Source: Gnetum montanum (taxonomy: Eukaryota > Streptophyta > Gnetopsida > Gnetales > Gnetaceae). From it: a stretch of DNA of 64,000 bases. The stretch spans positions 67,684-131,683 of the forward strand of contig MNCI01006688.1 in the NCBI GenBank assembly GCA_015680685.1, given 5' to 3'. Positions 32,200 through 43,789 of this stretch are shown piece after piece. The notes beneath the pieces were generated by a model that saw only the letters and a list, made by a program, of their open reading frames with translations, searched no databases and was not told where the DNA came from. Position 1 is the first letter of the stretch; each line of letters starts with the position of its first letter. Made by a program: the position numbers and the translations under genes.

Positions 32200-34310
32200 C
32201 CATTATTGATACTACTTGATCGGTTGTGGTGGAGTTCCACTTGGATAATACATTAAGGGTTGGTGGAACTGTCTTGAGTTACCTTGAGGATAAGGTAACC
32301 TTCGGGGTGTTTGCCTTTTGTTTAATTGTGGGTTGAGTGCATACATCCCAGACTCCTGCGGATGTGAGATTATAGGGCAACATCCCTTAGGATGATCATA
32401 TTGGCATATCTCGCATCCACTATCATTTTCTATATCTGAATCCACAACTTCTTCAATAATGACAACTTTTCCCTTACCCTTGTTACATGCATGTTTAGTT
32501 TCTCTCTTTTTTCTTTTTTCATGATCACTACCTTGCTCTCTAGACTCCTCTACTATTTTGAAAATAGTTTGAAATTTATCATCTAGGGAATCCCACATTT
32601 GGTCTACCTTTGCTAATACTTTTTATGCTAATTTTTGGATAGGCAAGGTTTTCCTATTCACCATCTCTTTGAGTGGTGACTCTTCTTCATCCTCATAGAA
32701 TCTTACTCCCCACTTTTGGAGGGAAGGATCTCTATTATATTCCTTTGCACTCTCTCTTTTCCTTAGCTCACCTTCTTCTTTAGCAACCTGCTCTAATAAT
32801 CTTTGAACTTGATGGGTCCTAAGCTCAGATAGCCTTCCTTAGGCATACGTCCCAAGGGTTCTTTGCATTTCATACCTAAGCCCATTTATGAGATGGCGTA
32901 GTTGACCCCTCTGCGAATAACCATGGCCAGGATAATGATGTAACAATGCATAATATCATCTCATGGCAGCGTCCAAGGGTTCATGTCCTCCTTATTTCTA
33001 GCCTTGGATTTGCTTTCGTAGTTTGGACACTTGGGAGTATATTTGGTACTTATCATTGAACAATTCTAACATGGTACTCCACCTACAAATGGATTCTGGT
33101 TCTAACAGCTAGTACTAGCTCTCTGCTTCTTTGACTAGTGTCTGTGGGAACAACTTAAGTTTTTGCCATTTGCTTTCTATGTTTTGTAAGGCACATGCAT
33201 CATGAAATGCTTGTAGATGATTTTGAGGATTAGTGTTATACCCCCCTTCAAATTGTGGGATATTTTTAATGTCTAATCTCTTGATCCTACTATCCTTTTG
33301 GTGCCTTGTTGGGATCCTAACGACCTCAGTTATGTCTAACATACTTTGAGTAGCAAGTAGGGGTTCATCGTGATTGTCTCATCTATGGTGTCTATGATGC
33401 CTATGTTGTTCCCTACTCTCCCTTCTTTCATGTTGTGTTTCTATAGAGTGCCCTCATCCCCTTTGTTGATGATTTTATCTATGAATCTCGTTTCACTTAC
33501 CCTTATCCTCATGGTCTTTTTTCTTATGGTTGTGTCTAGATCCTGAAGCAGAGGGTGAAGGAGATGATGAAGGTGAAGAAGAAGGAGGACCGTCATCATG
33601 TCAGTGCCTACTTCCTTCTCTTCGGCACGACCTCGATCACAGTTACTATTNACTTCCTTCTCTTCGGCACGACCTCGATCACAGTTACTATTGGAATGTC
33701 CATCTTTGTCATGTGTTCGTATTCCTTTTTCAGACCCTTTGTATCTATTGGTACCAAAATCCACATTATGGATAGTTGAGTAAAGATTTTGATAAACAAC
33801 CCCTTGATTGAAGTTAATGGGAGGAACATCATTGTGTGGGCGACTGCTTGAGGTAGGTTCACCACCCTCATTTTCACTTAGGACATGTGGGATATTCTGT
33901 GACAACTTTTCCTTCATAGATTCATGATGTCTCTCTTTTTGCAAATCCCTTTGACTTTGTGCCTCCATTGGTTGATACTCTCTTGAGTCATGATCATGCA
34001 CAACGTACTCTACTTGTAAGTGTTGCATGCCAATTCATGTGAGATCATGAAGAAGCATACCCGAGACAGAGCGATTAGGAGGTAACACTATGTTACCTTC
34101 TAAGTCTCACCAACGTAGTTGTTCATCTTGGTGGAGGATAAATGTAAAGCTCGGTACATATTTATTGGGATGAACATAAACCACATGAAATTGTTGAGGG
34201 ATTGGTGGATTATCATGTGTACTATGCCTCCAGTTTTTCCTTGTATCAGACCTAGGTAGTGAAACAATTTCGTATGAAAAAGGAGAGATGATTGTCTATT
34301 CATTATGCAA
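32200..34310 (-). pseudogene. Gag of element B
   Basis: Reading from the 5' end (34310): a hydrophilic N-terminal region, a Ser/His/Asp-rich segment containing the N at 33651, then the capsid-like part from about 33342 (LDIKNIPQFEGGYNTNPQNHL, ALQNIESKWQKLKLF, HEPLDAA, HGYSQ) typical of plant Ty3 gag, and an acidic linker. The zinc knuckle is CEICQYDHPKGCCPI at about 32380, followed by a Pro/Gln-rich tail. The 41-bp duplication around N 33651 is an assembly artefact, not biology. The frame is otherwise broken in several places. Confidence 0.75.
33610..33692. other. 41-bp duplication on both sides of a single N (assembly join)
   Basis: Bases 33610-33650 and 33652-33692 are identical 41-mers starting ACTTCCTTCTCTTCGGC and ending CAGTTACTATT, separated by one N at 33651. 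This is the signature of two contigs overlapping by 41 bp that were abutted with N instead of merged. The true sequence probably has one copy and no N. Confidence 0.85.
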
Positions 34311-34408
34311 TGTATTATATGTTATTATTTTTCTTTAACCAATCCTAAGGATTCATTCCAATAATGTGAAAGATTTCCTATGTTCTACTTAGTGCACAAA
34401 CAACAAAG

Positions 34409-34426
34409 TCCCTAGCAACGGCACCA
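34409..34426 (-). promoter_or_regulatory. Primer-binding site of element B (tRNA-Asp type)
   Basis: On the minus strand TGGTGCCGTTGCTAGGGA lies one base after the 5' LTR. It differs at a few sites from the TGGCGCCGTTGCCGGGGA form well known from Athila-type elements, usually assigned to tRNA-Asp. A (36921-36938) and C (45963-45980) have the same site at the same spacing. Confidence 0.78.
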
Positions 34427-34427
34427 A

Positions 34428-35277
34428 TGATGAGTAGCGAGATATCCCTATGTTCAACCATACGAATACGAACATACACACATGATCTGGTCGAATTTCA
34501 AGGACTAAGTGATTATGCACCTTGATGGAACAAGGATGGGTTGGTTAATCATTGTCTTCCCAAGCTTACTTGTATGTCACAATTGTATGGTTAAGTAAAC
34601 TTGAGGCATATGATTTTTATGGCATTTATGTTTTTATTGTCTTGGTACTAATAGGGAAGGAGAGAGATAACTAGGTAACTAATTTAATTTAACTATTGAT
34701 TAACTAGGCTTTAATTAATCCTAACAATAGTATCCATTCTCACTTGCTGTACACATCCTGAACTAGTGCAACAGTATTGGGATTACCAAGCACTAATTGT
34801 TATTGGGTTACCAAGTGTCACACACATGCTTGAAGTGATTGTACTGAGTGTGCTTACTTAGGAGAGTTGTAGGGTGAGAGAGAGAGAGAGAGAGAACATT
34901 AATTAACTAAGGAAAGCATTAAATAACTAGAAATAACATTAATTAATCTATTCTGAATGCTGCAAGGTTTATCACAAAGTTCATCTTTATTGCTATACAC
35001 AAGGTGTGCTCAGGTACACAATGCTCGAATAAAGATCCGTTCACTTTATGACTCCTACTATAGGCACACAGAAATAATTCTAACTCTGAGAGGGAGAAAA
35101 GGCAAGAGTTTAGGTAACAGACTAAAATTAACTCCCTAAACCAAGTGCATCTACCTCTTATTTATAGGTAATGAGGTAGGACACGATATTGGGTATTCGA
35201 CATCACATGTAAAGCATTGATATTGTGGACTAGATATCGCGGATGCGATATCATGACCCTAATACTGCGGTTCATCA
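34428..35277 (-). mobile_element. 5' LTR of element B
   Basis: 850 bp, from TGATGAGTAGCGAGATATCCC to TTCATCA. Reversed TATA TATTTATAGG is near 35159, GATATC at 35231-35252 and decayed GATATT forms nearby. The (GA)n tract is 34876-34895. Confidence 0.87.
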
Positions 35278-36900
35278 AGGCACCTATCCAATACTCATGT
35301 AGATGCAACAAGATTGGGCAATGGCCCTTTGGATTGTCATATATGTAGATGTCGCATCTAGTATCTTCATTTGTGGTTGAGTCTATAGCCGCACTTTCTT
35401 TAGTCATTTTTCCTATTTACTGAAAAGTGTTCCTAGCTGTTTCTTGGTTCTGTATCCTTTATTAATTGTGATTTCCTAGCTTATTTTACATGATCCTCTC
35501 CTTGAATATCTCAATGAGAGTTGTAATGTTTTTATATATCCATTTGGACGTTCTATTAAACTTTGCTTAAAGTTCATTAATAGACTTCTGTATCAGCAAC
35601 GTTTGTTGTGGAATTAGCTTATCGAGGGTAGGTTCATTCTCCTTACCATAGATCTAGACCTCATTTTTTTGAAGAGTTGGATCCCACTAATATTTCTTGA
35701 CATTCTCCCATTTGCATATCTCTCCTTCTTCTTTTGCCACATGCTCGATTAGCTCTCAAATTTGATGGGCTTCGAGCTTGTATAATTGCCTTGGGGCATA
35801 CATTCTAATGGTCTCACTTGTTTTGTGATGAAGCCCATATATGATGTTGAAAAGTTCTTTTCCTTGGAAAAACCATGGCCTAGGAATCTATTCAATATGG
35901 AATAATATATATCTAAGGCCATGTCCAAGGGTTCATGTTGTTCTTGCTTCCATTCTTGGATTTGTCTCCTCAGGTTGGACACTCTTGCATAGCTTTGGTA
36001 TTTCTCATTGAAAATTTTCAACATTGTTGACCACCATTAGATTGAACTTGGTCTCAAAAATCTATACCACACTTTGGTTTTATTGATTAGTGTTCTAGGA
36101 AAGAGCTTAAGATTTTTCCATACACTTTTAACACTATAAAAGATATAGGCATCCTAGAAGGCTTGTAAATGATGTTGTGGATTTGAATAATAGCCTATTG
36201 CAAATTTAGGGATATTATTCATATCAAGCTTAGGTAGGTGACTCCCTTTATGATGCCTATGAGATATCTTAATGGCCTCTATTATCTTCATCATGCTATT
36301 AGTGGCCAAGAAGGGTTCATCATCATTAGATAAGTTGTGATGTAAATCTCTATTTGGTTAATGGTGACGATTGGACTTGTGTTCATGTTGATGACCCTGA
36401 GTATGTCTATGGGTTCGATTTTTACTTTTATTTTGACCCTTTAGTGGAACCTTATTCCTATACCTACATTCATCTTTGTTAGAACTAGACGTTGAAGGGA
36501 AAGAGGAAGATGAGGAATTGAAAGAATTGCCATGGCTTCTATGGTGTTCCTCAGGGTTCCTAGATTTATCATTTCTTGGTTTCAAGGAGGCCTTAGGCCT
36601 TGAGGCCTCCCCTAGCTCAAGAATTACATTTTCTCCTCTAATATTATCTACCTTAAGTGAATGTAGTCTTTGAGTGTTGTCAGGGTGATCATGATCATAA
36701 GAAACCCTTGCATGAGGTTGGTCACTCCAATTTTCTTCATCGTATATCTTATTATTTCTCCAATGAGTGTGTTTACTATACAGTGCATAGTCACTTCCAT
36801 GTGAGAGACACATTGTTATTGGTTTATGTTTTGTGTGAGTTAATATTTTTTGGAAAGATATATCATTAATGCCTTTACAATGATATTTTATAATATAACT
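35278..36900 (-). pseudogene. Element A gag, N-terminal and central part
   Basis: It joins 24840-25234 once B is removed. The capsid-like part is 36024-35749 (KIFNEKYQSYARVSNLRRQI, QEQHEPLDMAL, NRFLGHGFSKE). The N-terminal hydrophilic region is 36900-36358, rich in His, Ser and Arg. The zinc knuckle is degraded: CDIYIYDNPKGHCPI at about 35330-35375, with one Cys changed to Tyr and the His to Asn compared with B. Stops are frequent. It would be the only protein ever encoded by A. Confidence 0.7.
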
Positions 36901-36920
36901 AATCTCGATAACTAGCACCA

Positions 36921-36938
36921 TCCTTGGCAACGATGCCA
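36921..36938 (-). promoter_or_regulatory. Primer-binding site of element A
   Basis: On the minus strand TGGCATCGTTGCCAAGGA lies one base after the LTR end at 36940. It corresponds to the tRNA-Asp-type site of B. Confidence 0.72.
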
Positions 36939-36939
36939 A

Positions 36940-37135
36940 TGATGAGCCATGAGGTACCCCTATGCCCAACCATACGAATCACAAGCATTCATGCATGATC
37001 TGGTTGAATTCCATGGATGGACTAGTGGTAGTTCTCTATCTTCCCACTTGGACTAGTGGTAGCTTTGTCATGTATGGTTTAGTGCAAAGTGAGGCATATG
37101 ATGTTGTCTAATTCTATGCTGCTCCTAATGATGAT
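36940..37135 (-). mobile_element. 5' LTR of element A, first segment (interrupted by element C)
   Basis: It starts TGATGAGCCATGAGGTACCCC and runs to CTCCTAATGATGAT. The interruption falls at a site that in the solo LTR reads CTCCTAATGATGATAAAGAG. The remainder of the LTR is at 46804-47420. Bases 37131-37135 (ATGAT) are the left duplication of C. An internal stretch around 37025 is shortened relative to 21590-21660. Confidence 0.78.
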
Positions 37136-37952
37136 TCATGAGTAGTGAGTTACCCCAACACCTAACCATATGAATCACTAAGGTGTTTACACATGATCTG
37201 GTTAAATTCCATGGACCTATAGTTTTGTACTGCACTAGTTCTTTTAGGAAGTGAAATGGGTGTTGAGAATGTTTGTTGTCTTCTCAACCACACTTGTGAA
37301 GCTCAAGGATATGATTTAAGTGTAATTAACGTACATGATTTTTATCATTTTAGGTTTTATAAATTTAATCACCTATAATAATAATGAAAGGTAGAGTAAT
37401 TTAGGATCTAATTTATCTATTGCGTAGCTAGCCTAACACAAGTACCCATCCCACTTTCTAGGACACATCCTGAACACGTATAGCATTGCTGGGCTACCAA
37501 ATGTTAAGTGTTCCTAGGTTACCAAGTGCTACACATATGCTTAAAGTGGTCGTGCTTATGTTCATTAATATCTAAAAATTAATTACTTAATCAAAGTGCA
37601 TTAAAGTAAAGTGCATTGAAGAAAACATTAATCTATTCTCAGTGCTACAAGGATTATCAAAAGGGTTTGTTTTTATTCTTGTCAAACTATTGCGCTTAGG
37701 TATATCAATGTTCAAACAAAGATTCATACACACTTAGACTTCTACTGTGGGCACTTAGAAAATATTCTAACTCTATAGAAAAAAAATTGTAAGAGCTTCA
37801 CTAACTATGATAAAAACTAATATTGAAATTATGAGCCCAACCACTCTACCTATAGGTTGGCGTATACCTTGTGACATTGGATATCCAATATTGCATCTTG
37901 GCTCTAGCATTGGATACCTGACATTGGAGCAAATGAAAAATGTAATTCATCA
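37136..37952 (-). mobile_element. 3' LTR of element C
   Basis: It starts TCATGAGTAGTGAGTTACCCC (decayed TGATGAG) and ends GTAATTCATCA. It matches 45982-46803 (GACCTATAGTT, TTTTATAAATTTAATCACCTA in both). U3 palindromes have decayed to GGATATCC- and GATACC-like forms near 37880-37920. Confidence 0.87.
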
Positions 37953-39956
37953 TACCCCCATGACTAAATGAAAACTCATCCTCTAGTGATGAAGAGGAGG
38001 AACAAGTTTCTTATAAAATATTAGAAAGGTATGGGATTATTAACTGACATACAAACTAACTAGATGGAATAGATAGACTCTAAGTGCCCAAGTGTATAGA
38101 TTTACAATCTTTATAAAAATGGGTGTTCATGATAAGAGAAGTTAACACCCTTGATAAAACTGACATCCAACACCTCTTGGTAGCTAAAGAGGAAGAGAGA
38201 AGATCCAACTATCATGAATGGTTCTCATCATGTGGTATTGCTGCATCATCCTTGGTGAAGATAATCCTACTTCTAGTCCATGCTTCCCACTGCAATCATA
38301 AAAAAATCATGAATTAGTATGCAATATGTAACACATAGCTGGTAAGTACCTTGTCTCATTGGTGGTTATACTTGGCTAGGTTGTTATTATGGTAGATTGA
38401 TTCATTTAGGATCGTTAGTAGGATGGTTGATAGCTAGGGTAAAATCGATAAGTAGTTCATTAAATTTGAAAAAGTTCTACACAAGAAAATATTTGAAGAG
38501 GGTGTAGAAATTCACAATAATAAAAAGGAAAGTTCAATAAAAAATGTTGTGAAGATGTGCACAATTGGATGTCATTAATAAGGTAAACAAAATAATTCAA
38601 TTATAAGAGTGTCTAAAGGTAAAGAACTTAACTGATCCAACTAAAAGATATGCAAGTGGATCCTTCCCAAAGCAGGAATATGCCTTTCATGCCCTTGCAT
38701 AACTTCAAACCAAATAGTCCATGGGTTTTTTTGGATGATTAATGGTTATGGAAGTTTAAGTATAAAAACCCAAAAGAAACTACCTAAGAATTCCATCATA
38801 TCAAACTAGGACATCAAACAAAAACATGAAACCAATAGTGAGGTGAGAGATGGAAAGCATAGATGGATGAGAGAGATTGGAATGGAGTTCTTGATTAAGG
38901 TCACATGAAGCCCCTTGTGAATTTCATGGTTAAATGACTTTATAGGATTCATCATTAGTCTAGACCAAAACCAACCACATTCAGTGACTTCACATTATCA
39001 TTGTAAGACCAGTCCATCCCCTTGAGATACAAGAGTGCTCTCATAGAACAACTATCATTCCTAATTAAAGAAGAAAGGAGAAGTAGAAAGTGAGGAAGGG
39101 TCTTAGTTAGAGGAGACCTTCAAACATGGGTAACGTGTCTTTCTAGTTCCATAACTAGTGCTTATAGCTCATTGATTATGTCTAAGGACTGTGCTTTGAA
39201 TTCTCATTATTTTTTTTGAAATGCAAATGACACCATGCAAAGATGTATGCGTTTATTTTGTCTAAGGGATGTGATTTGAATTCCCATATTTTGTTTTTGA
39301 TGAGAACCACATCATGCAAAGACTTATTCAACTTTCTTTTATTGGTCAACATAGAATGGTAAGAAATCCATGAAAATGCAAATGCACCTAAGAAAGGCAT
39401 AAAGAATACTGAATCCCCTTGAATTCATACCTTGTTCAAGCCTTTGAATCCTTTCCAATTCTAGAAACTACCAAGCTCACAAGTTTGTTAAGGTTTCATT
39501 AATGAAAAAGGGACTACACATTTTCAGAACAAGGAAAACCATAGAGTTCATGGATGGGTGGATGTTATGGACTCACTGCCCATTGCATTAAAAAGAACCA
39601 TTTCTTAATCATCTGTAACAAAATTCAAAGCTAGAATCTAGGCACTAACAATCAAATAAAAAAATAGTACATACCATCATCAAGTACTGAATTACCACTG
39701 TACCTGATAGTTATTAACAAAAAGTCAAAAAATCACATCAAAATAAAAGAAAATATAAAAGAAAGTGTAAAATATTCAAGAAATAGCAAATGTACTAATG
39801 ATGGTGTAAAAAAAAAATTAGAGAAGATTAATAACATGAAAACAAGAAGATGTAAAATAAAGAATGTGTAATACAAAAAGTTGTAAAACAAAAAAAAATG
39901 TGTAAAACAAAAAAGATGAAAAAATGAGGACCACTTATATGATTAACATGGATGGC
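37953..39956 (-). mobile_element. Polypurine tract and 3' non-coding region of element C
   Basis: TACCCCCATGACTAAATG at 37953-37970 is the reversed polypurine tract (CATGGGGGTA). The rest parallels 22290-24296 in A. The GTGTAAAACAAAA motif lies at 39804-39915 with copies decayed to GTGTAATACAAAA. No conserved ORF. Confidence 0.65.
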
Positions 39957-39990
39957 CATCTCCCCCATGACTAAGTTGGAAGGAGGAGAT
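39957..39990 (-). promoter_or_regulatory. Second polypurine-like motif after integrase (element C)
   Basis: TCTCCCCCATGACTAAGTTGGAAGGAGGAGA on the + strand is nearly identical to 28019-28049 in B. It is the best conserved non-coding block between the two elements outside the LTR junctions. Confidence 0.45.
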
Positions 39991-40039
39991 TCAAAATATG
40001 GACTATGGTTATCTATCTGATGAGGCATTTGTTGTATTA

Positions 40040-41140
40040 CCTAGTTTATTCTCATGGAAAGGATTGATTTGTTGGATGTTAACCAACTATTTCTTATTTG
40101 GGATCTCAGGTTTGTAGATCATCATGGCCCGAGAAGGAAAATTTTCACAAATGATGTAAGGTCTTTTCACAAAATTTGGAACTTAGTTCATTCAGGTACA
40201 TGTGTGGGATTCCAATCGAGAACCTTATCTTCCAATTGAAATTTGACTTTCTTGATTTTAAGGTCATGGTGCTTTTTGTTGTAGGCCTTGTGCAACTTGT
40301 TAGATGATAGGGCCACTAATTGATTTTCATCTAGTAGGTTGAGATTCATTAGTCTTTATTTTTGTGCTAGACTCAAGTTAAGGTTGAGTTCATAGGCTAT
40401 TGAAAGTATGCAAAGCTTGAATTGAATAGGAAGTAATGATAATTTTCCATACATAAGCTCATAGGGAGAATAGCCTATAGGAAGTTTCCATGTTGAGTGA
40501 TAGGCCCAAAGGGCATCGTTGAGTTTTGTGCTCTAGTCTTTCCTATATTTGCTAATAGTTCTTATTAGAATCCTTGTGATTTCCATATTAGTAACCTCAG
40601 CTTAACCATTAGCTTGGAGGTGGTAGGGCGTTGTGAGTTTATGTTCAACTCTCAAGTGTTGCATGAGCTTCCAAAAAGTAGTGCCCATAAAATGAGTTCC
40701 ATTATCAAAAATTAATGCACATGGTACACCAAACCTATTTACAACATTTTGTTGTACAAACTAAGAAACAGTAGAAGATGTATAGTTGATGATGATTGCT
40801 ACTTCTACCCATTTTGTACAATAGTCAACAACAACTATGATGTATGCCTTTTCATTTGACATGGGCATGATGGAACCAATGAATTCAATACCTTAGATGT
40901 TAAAGGGTTCTAGTAGTTGAATCCATTGTTGAGGTTCCTTAATCTAAGTAATCATTCCATCATTTCATTGGCATCATTCACAAGAGTGGATATAATGGTA
41001 AGCATCCCCGAAGATTGTTGGCCAATAGTACCTTACCATCAGGATTTTAATGTTCATGCATCTCCTAGCATAGTGTCCTCCACAAGGACCTTTGTGAGCA
41101 TCTTGGAGAATGTGTAGCTAATCAACATTAGGAACACACA
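40040..41140 (-). pseudogene. Integrase of element C
   Basis: The minus translation shows AYIIVVVDYCTKWVE, IFDNGTHF (second catalytic Asp kept), YHLQANG then a stop and AEVTNMEI (catalytic Glu kept), STWKLPIGYSPYELMYG and, toward 40200, KVLDWNPTHVPE. The first catalytic motif reads GIEFIG, so Asp has become Glu, and the preceding Trp codon is a stop. The N-terminal zinc-binding half near 40960-40990 is degraded. Confidence 0.8.
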
Positions 41141-41200
41141 GATGAACTAGGCCATTAGTGCACACCTTGTAGAGGTGTCCGTTGATCTCCATGAAGTGTT

Positions 41201-41860
41201 TTACTTGGTGAAGAAAATGTTGTTTCTTCTGGTGGTCCAACCCTTGTGGCATCTCTTAGGTGAGAAGATAGGTGAGAATGCCATCATACCACTTAGGGTT
41301 AGTGGGAAATTGTTTAGTATGGCTCCAGAAAAGAGGAGTTCATTAGGAAATATATTAGATAATGGGCTTTGTTCCTCTTTGTTATCCCATTGCAACTGAG
41401 ACAAGTGATCAGTGATCACTTTCTTAGTGCCCTTTCAATCTACCATCGTAAGTTCAAATTCTTGCAAGATCACTAGCCACTTTATGACATGGGAGTTTAT
41501 CATTGGATTTTTTTATTAGGAAGTGGATGACACTATGGTCCATTTGCACTATATCCAAGCATATAATGCCTAAAATTTTCTAGAGCAAACACCACTACCA
41601 TTAATTCATTTTCTATGATGGTGTAGTTCAGTTATGCATCCACAATGCTTTTACTAGCATAGTGGATGTAGTATGGATGTTTCTTGTCATCCATTTGCAT
41701 AAACATGACTCCCAAGGTGTAGTTAGATGTATCTATCATGATGTGGAAGGCTTTGGACCAATCAGTTGCTTGTAAAATTGGAGTTTTCACAAGTTTCTCT
41801 TTTATTTGTTGAAATGCTTTTTCACATTCCACAGTCTAGACAAATGGAGCATCTTTCTTT
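41201..41860 (-). pseudogene. RNase H of element C
   Basis: The frame 41832-41632 reads CEKAFQQIKEKLVKTPIL, AFHIMIDTSNYTLGVMF and KKHPYYIHYASKSI, the N-terminal half of Ty3 RNase H with its first conserved Asp in IDTS (canonical CDAS). The frame 41419-41201 begins ITDHLSQLQW, the end of the domain leading to the linker. The section between is frameshifted. Confidence 0.8.
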
Positions 41861-41879
41861 GTTAGCTCCACTAATGGCT

Positions 41880-42610
41880 TTATGATCTTAGAGAACTTCT
41901 CTATGAATTTCCAGCCAAGGAATGATTAAACATCTTTGATAGTTTTTTGTTGGTAGGTTATTCCTTGGATGACCCTTATTTTCTCAAGATCTACCTCAAT
42001 TCTTGCTTGTGATATTCTGTGCCCCAATACAATGCCTTCTTCAACCATTAGGTAACTTTTTACCAATTGATCCACAAGTTGGTTTCAAAAAATCATTTTA
42101 GTACTTGCTCAAGGTAGTATAAGGCTTTCTCAAATGTAGCTCCATAAGTGGAGAAGTCATCGATGAACACTTTCATATCACTTCTGATTCACTATTGAAA
42201 AATGCTCAGAACTAGGAGTTGGAATGTAGTACAAGCATTGCATAGAATAAAAGGCATCTTATGATATGCAAAAGTCCCCCAAGGACATGTGAATGTTGTT
42301 TTCACCGAGTCCTCTTGTGCAATTTGAATTTGGTTATAGCCACTATAACCATCTAGAAAACTGTAGTAGCAATGCCTAGATATTATGTCTAACACTTGAT
42401 CAACAAATGACAACTGAAAATGGTCCTTGAATGTTGCCATATTTAGTAGTCAAAAATTGATGCAAACCCATGACTTGCCATCTTTCTTTGGCACAATCAT
42501 GAGTCAACTAACCCAATCAATATCTGCAATGGGATAAATGAACCCTACCTTGAGGAGATGTTCGATTTCCTCTTTGATGATCTACTTCATTTTGGGGTTC
42601 AATCACATCT
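41880..42610 (-). pseudogene. Reverse transcriptase of element C
   Basis: The frame 42440-42192 gives MATFKDHFQLSFVDQVLD, YYSFLDGYSGYNQIQIAQED, TTFTCPWGTFAYHKMPF and CNACTTFQ. The active-site box at about 42150-42170 is VFIDDFSTYGATFE, with both Asp residues intact, unlike B. Upstream, the fingers region (to about 42610) contains an EEIEHLLKVGFI-like entry. Stops separate box and fingers from the main frame. The motif set is of the Athila type. Confidence 0.87.
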
Positions 42611-43133
42611 GTGGATATCTCTTTGGCTTCATGGCTGGATTAGTGTAGATGTGACATTGACATATCCTAGGATCAATCCCTGTGAGTTCAAGGTATGACT
42701 AAGAAAAAGCTACTGATCATTTTTTGATGATGTTTAACATCATCCTTTTTTACTTTGAAGTAAGATTTGCATTGATTATGATTGGCTTCTCATTTTTTAA
42801 AAACACATATTCCATTCTGGTCGATAATTTTTTTCATTGAAGGGGCTCTTGCATAAAATTTTTAGGAATCTCTAGCTCTTCCCAATAGGTGTCATCATTC
42901 GCATCATCAAAGAGTTGGTGATGAACTTGCTCTAGTTCATCCATGCCTATGACATATGTGCATGTCAAGCTCTTAGTTGATTCTATGCAAAGTGTGTTGC
43001 TCTTAGAATTAGCAATTAGCCACTAGGTGCCCTCCTATTTTATGGTTGATATGTACAAACACCTTTGAATTTCTACTTTTAGTGCACACTGCTTGCATGC
43101 AAAGATAGATGCTTATTTCATGGCCTAGAGTTG

Positions 43134-43540
43134 CTACACACAATTGCACCTTGTATCGCTATACATGATGCATGGAACACACTTCTTCTCAATCTTTCCA
43201 AATGCATTTTCTTTAGATATTTCTAAGGAAATATCTTTGATGCCCATTCTTGCATCAATAGTGCTAAGCCATGCCCTTCCCATGATGATTGGAAAATCCC
43301 CTTTGTAGTTCTCGACATTGATCACTAGGAAATCAACAGGATAAGACCACCCACAGATAGTGGTCACAATGTCTTCTACTAGTCTTAATGAAACAATGAT
43401 GGACTAGTTTGCCAATTCTAATATGATATTGCTCTTCTTTAAAGGAGGTAGGTTCCATGTAGTATACATCTCATGAGAGATTAGGTTGACACCAGAACTG
43501 TAGTCAATAAGAGCTTTGCATGGTTGATTCCTAGTGATCA
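43134..43540 (-). pseudogene. Aspartic protease of element C
   Basis: KALIDYSSGVNLISHEMY at about 43470-43515 is the active-site region (Asp kept, DxG altered to DYSSG), followed by PLKKSNI, and in the frame 43367-43134 GWSYPVDFLVI, FPIIMGRAWLSTIDARMG. It is the same architecture as in B. Confidence 0.75.
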
Positions 43541-43789
43541 TAAATAAATCAGAAGACTTCTAGGATCTGCTAACTTCTTGGGAAGGTTTCCAGCATAGAT
43601 CCAATTAGATATAGCATGAGTAAGCATAACAATATGGATCCTGGGCAATGTTTGGTTTGAAGGGGACTCAAAGGTATTTAGAATAGAGGAAGAAAAAGGA
43701 ATAGGGTTGTCAACTGTAGGTGTATTTGAGGGCTTAGGTGGATTGTGTGGTTGGAAGAAAGGTCTTTTCTTTGATCAAGTGTTTGAACC

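Larger units (their letters stand above)
25235..35277 (-). mobile_element. Element B: complete but dead Athila-like Ty3/gypsy element (10.0 kb)
   Basis: Two LTRs (25235-26100 and 34428-35277) flank, in minus-strand order, primer site, gag, protease, RT, RNase H, integrase, a 1.9-kb non-coding region and a polypurine tract. RT motifs (FLDRYNGYNQI, DDF-type box) and integrase (WGIDFMGQI) are of the Athila type. Flanking 5-mers are AGACA (25230-25234) and AGGCA (35278-35282). The flanking sequence is one gag gene of element A, which aligns with element C across the gap at exactly this point. Confidence 0.9.

Noticed and set aside
33530-33783. Tandem repeat within element B gag
   Set aside because: The 41-bp duplication is centred on a single N and is best explained as an unmerged contig overlap.
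36476-36673. Plus-strand acidic ORF (65 codons) opposite element A gag
   Set aside because: It is the antisense shadow of the basic Ser/His-rich gag region of element A and has no family signature.
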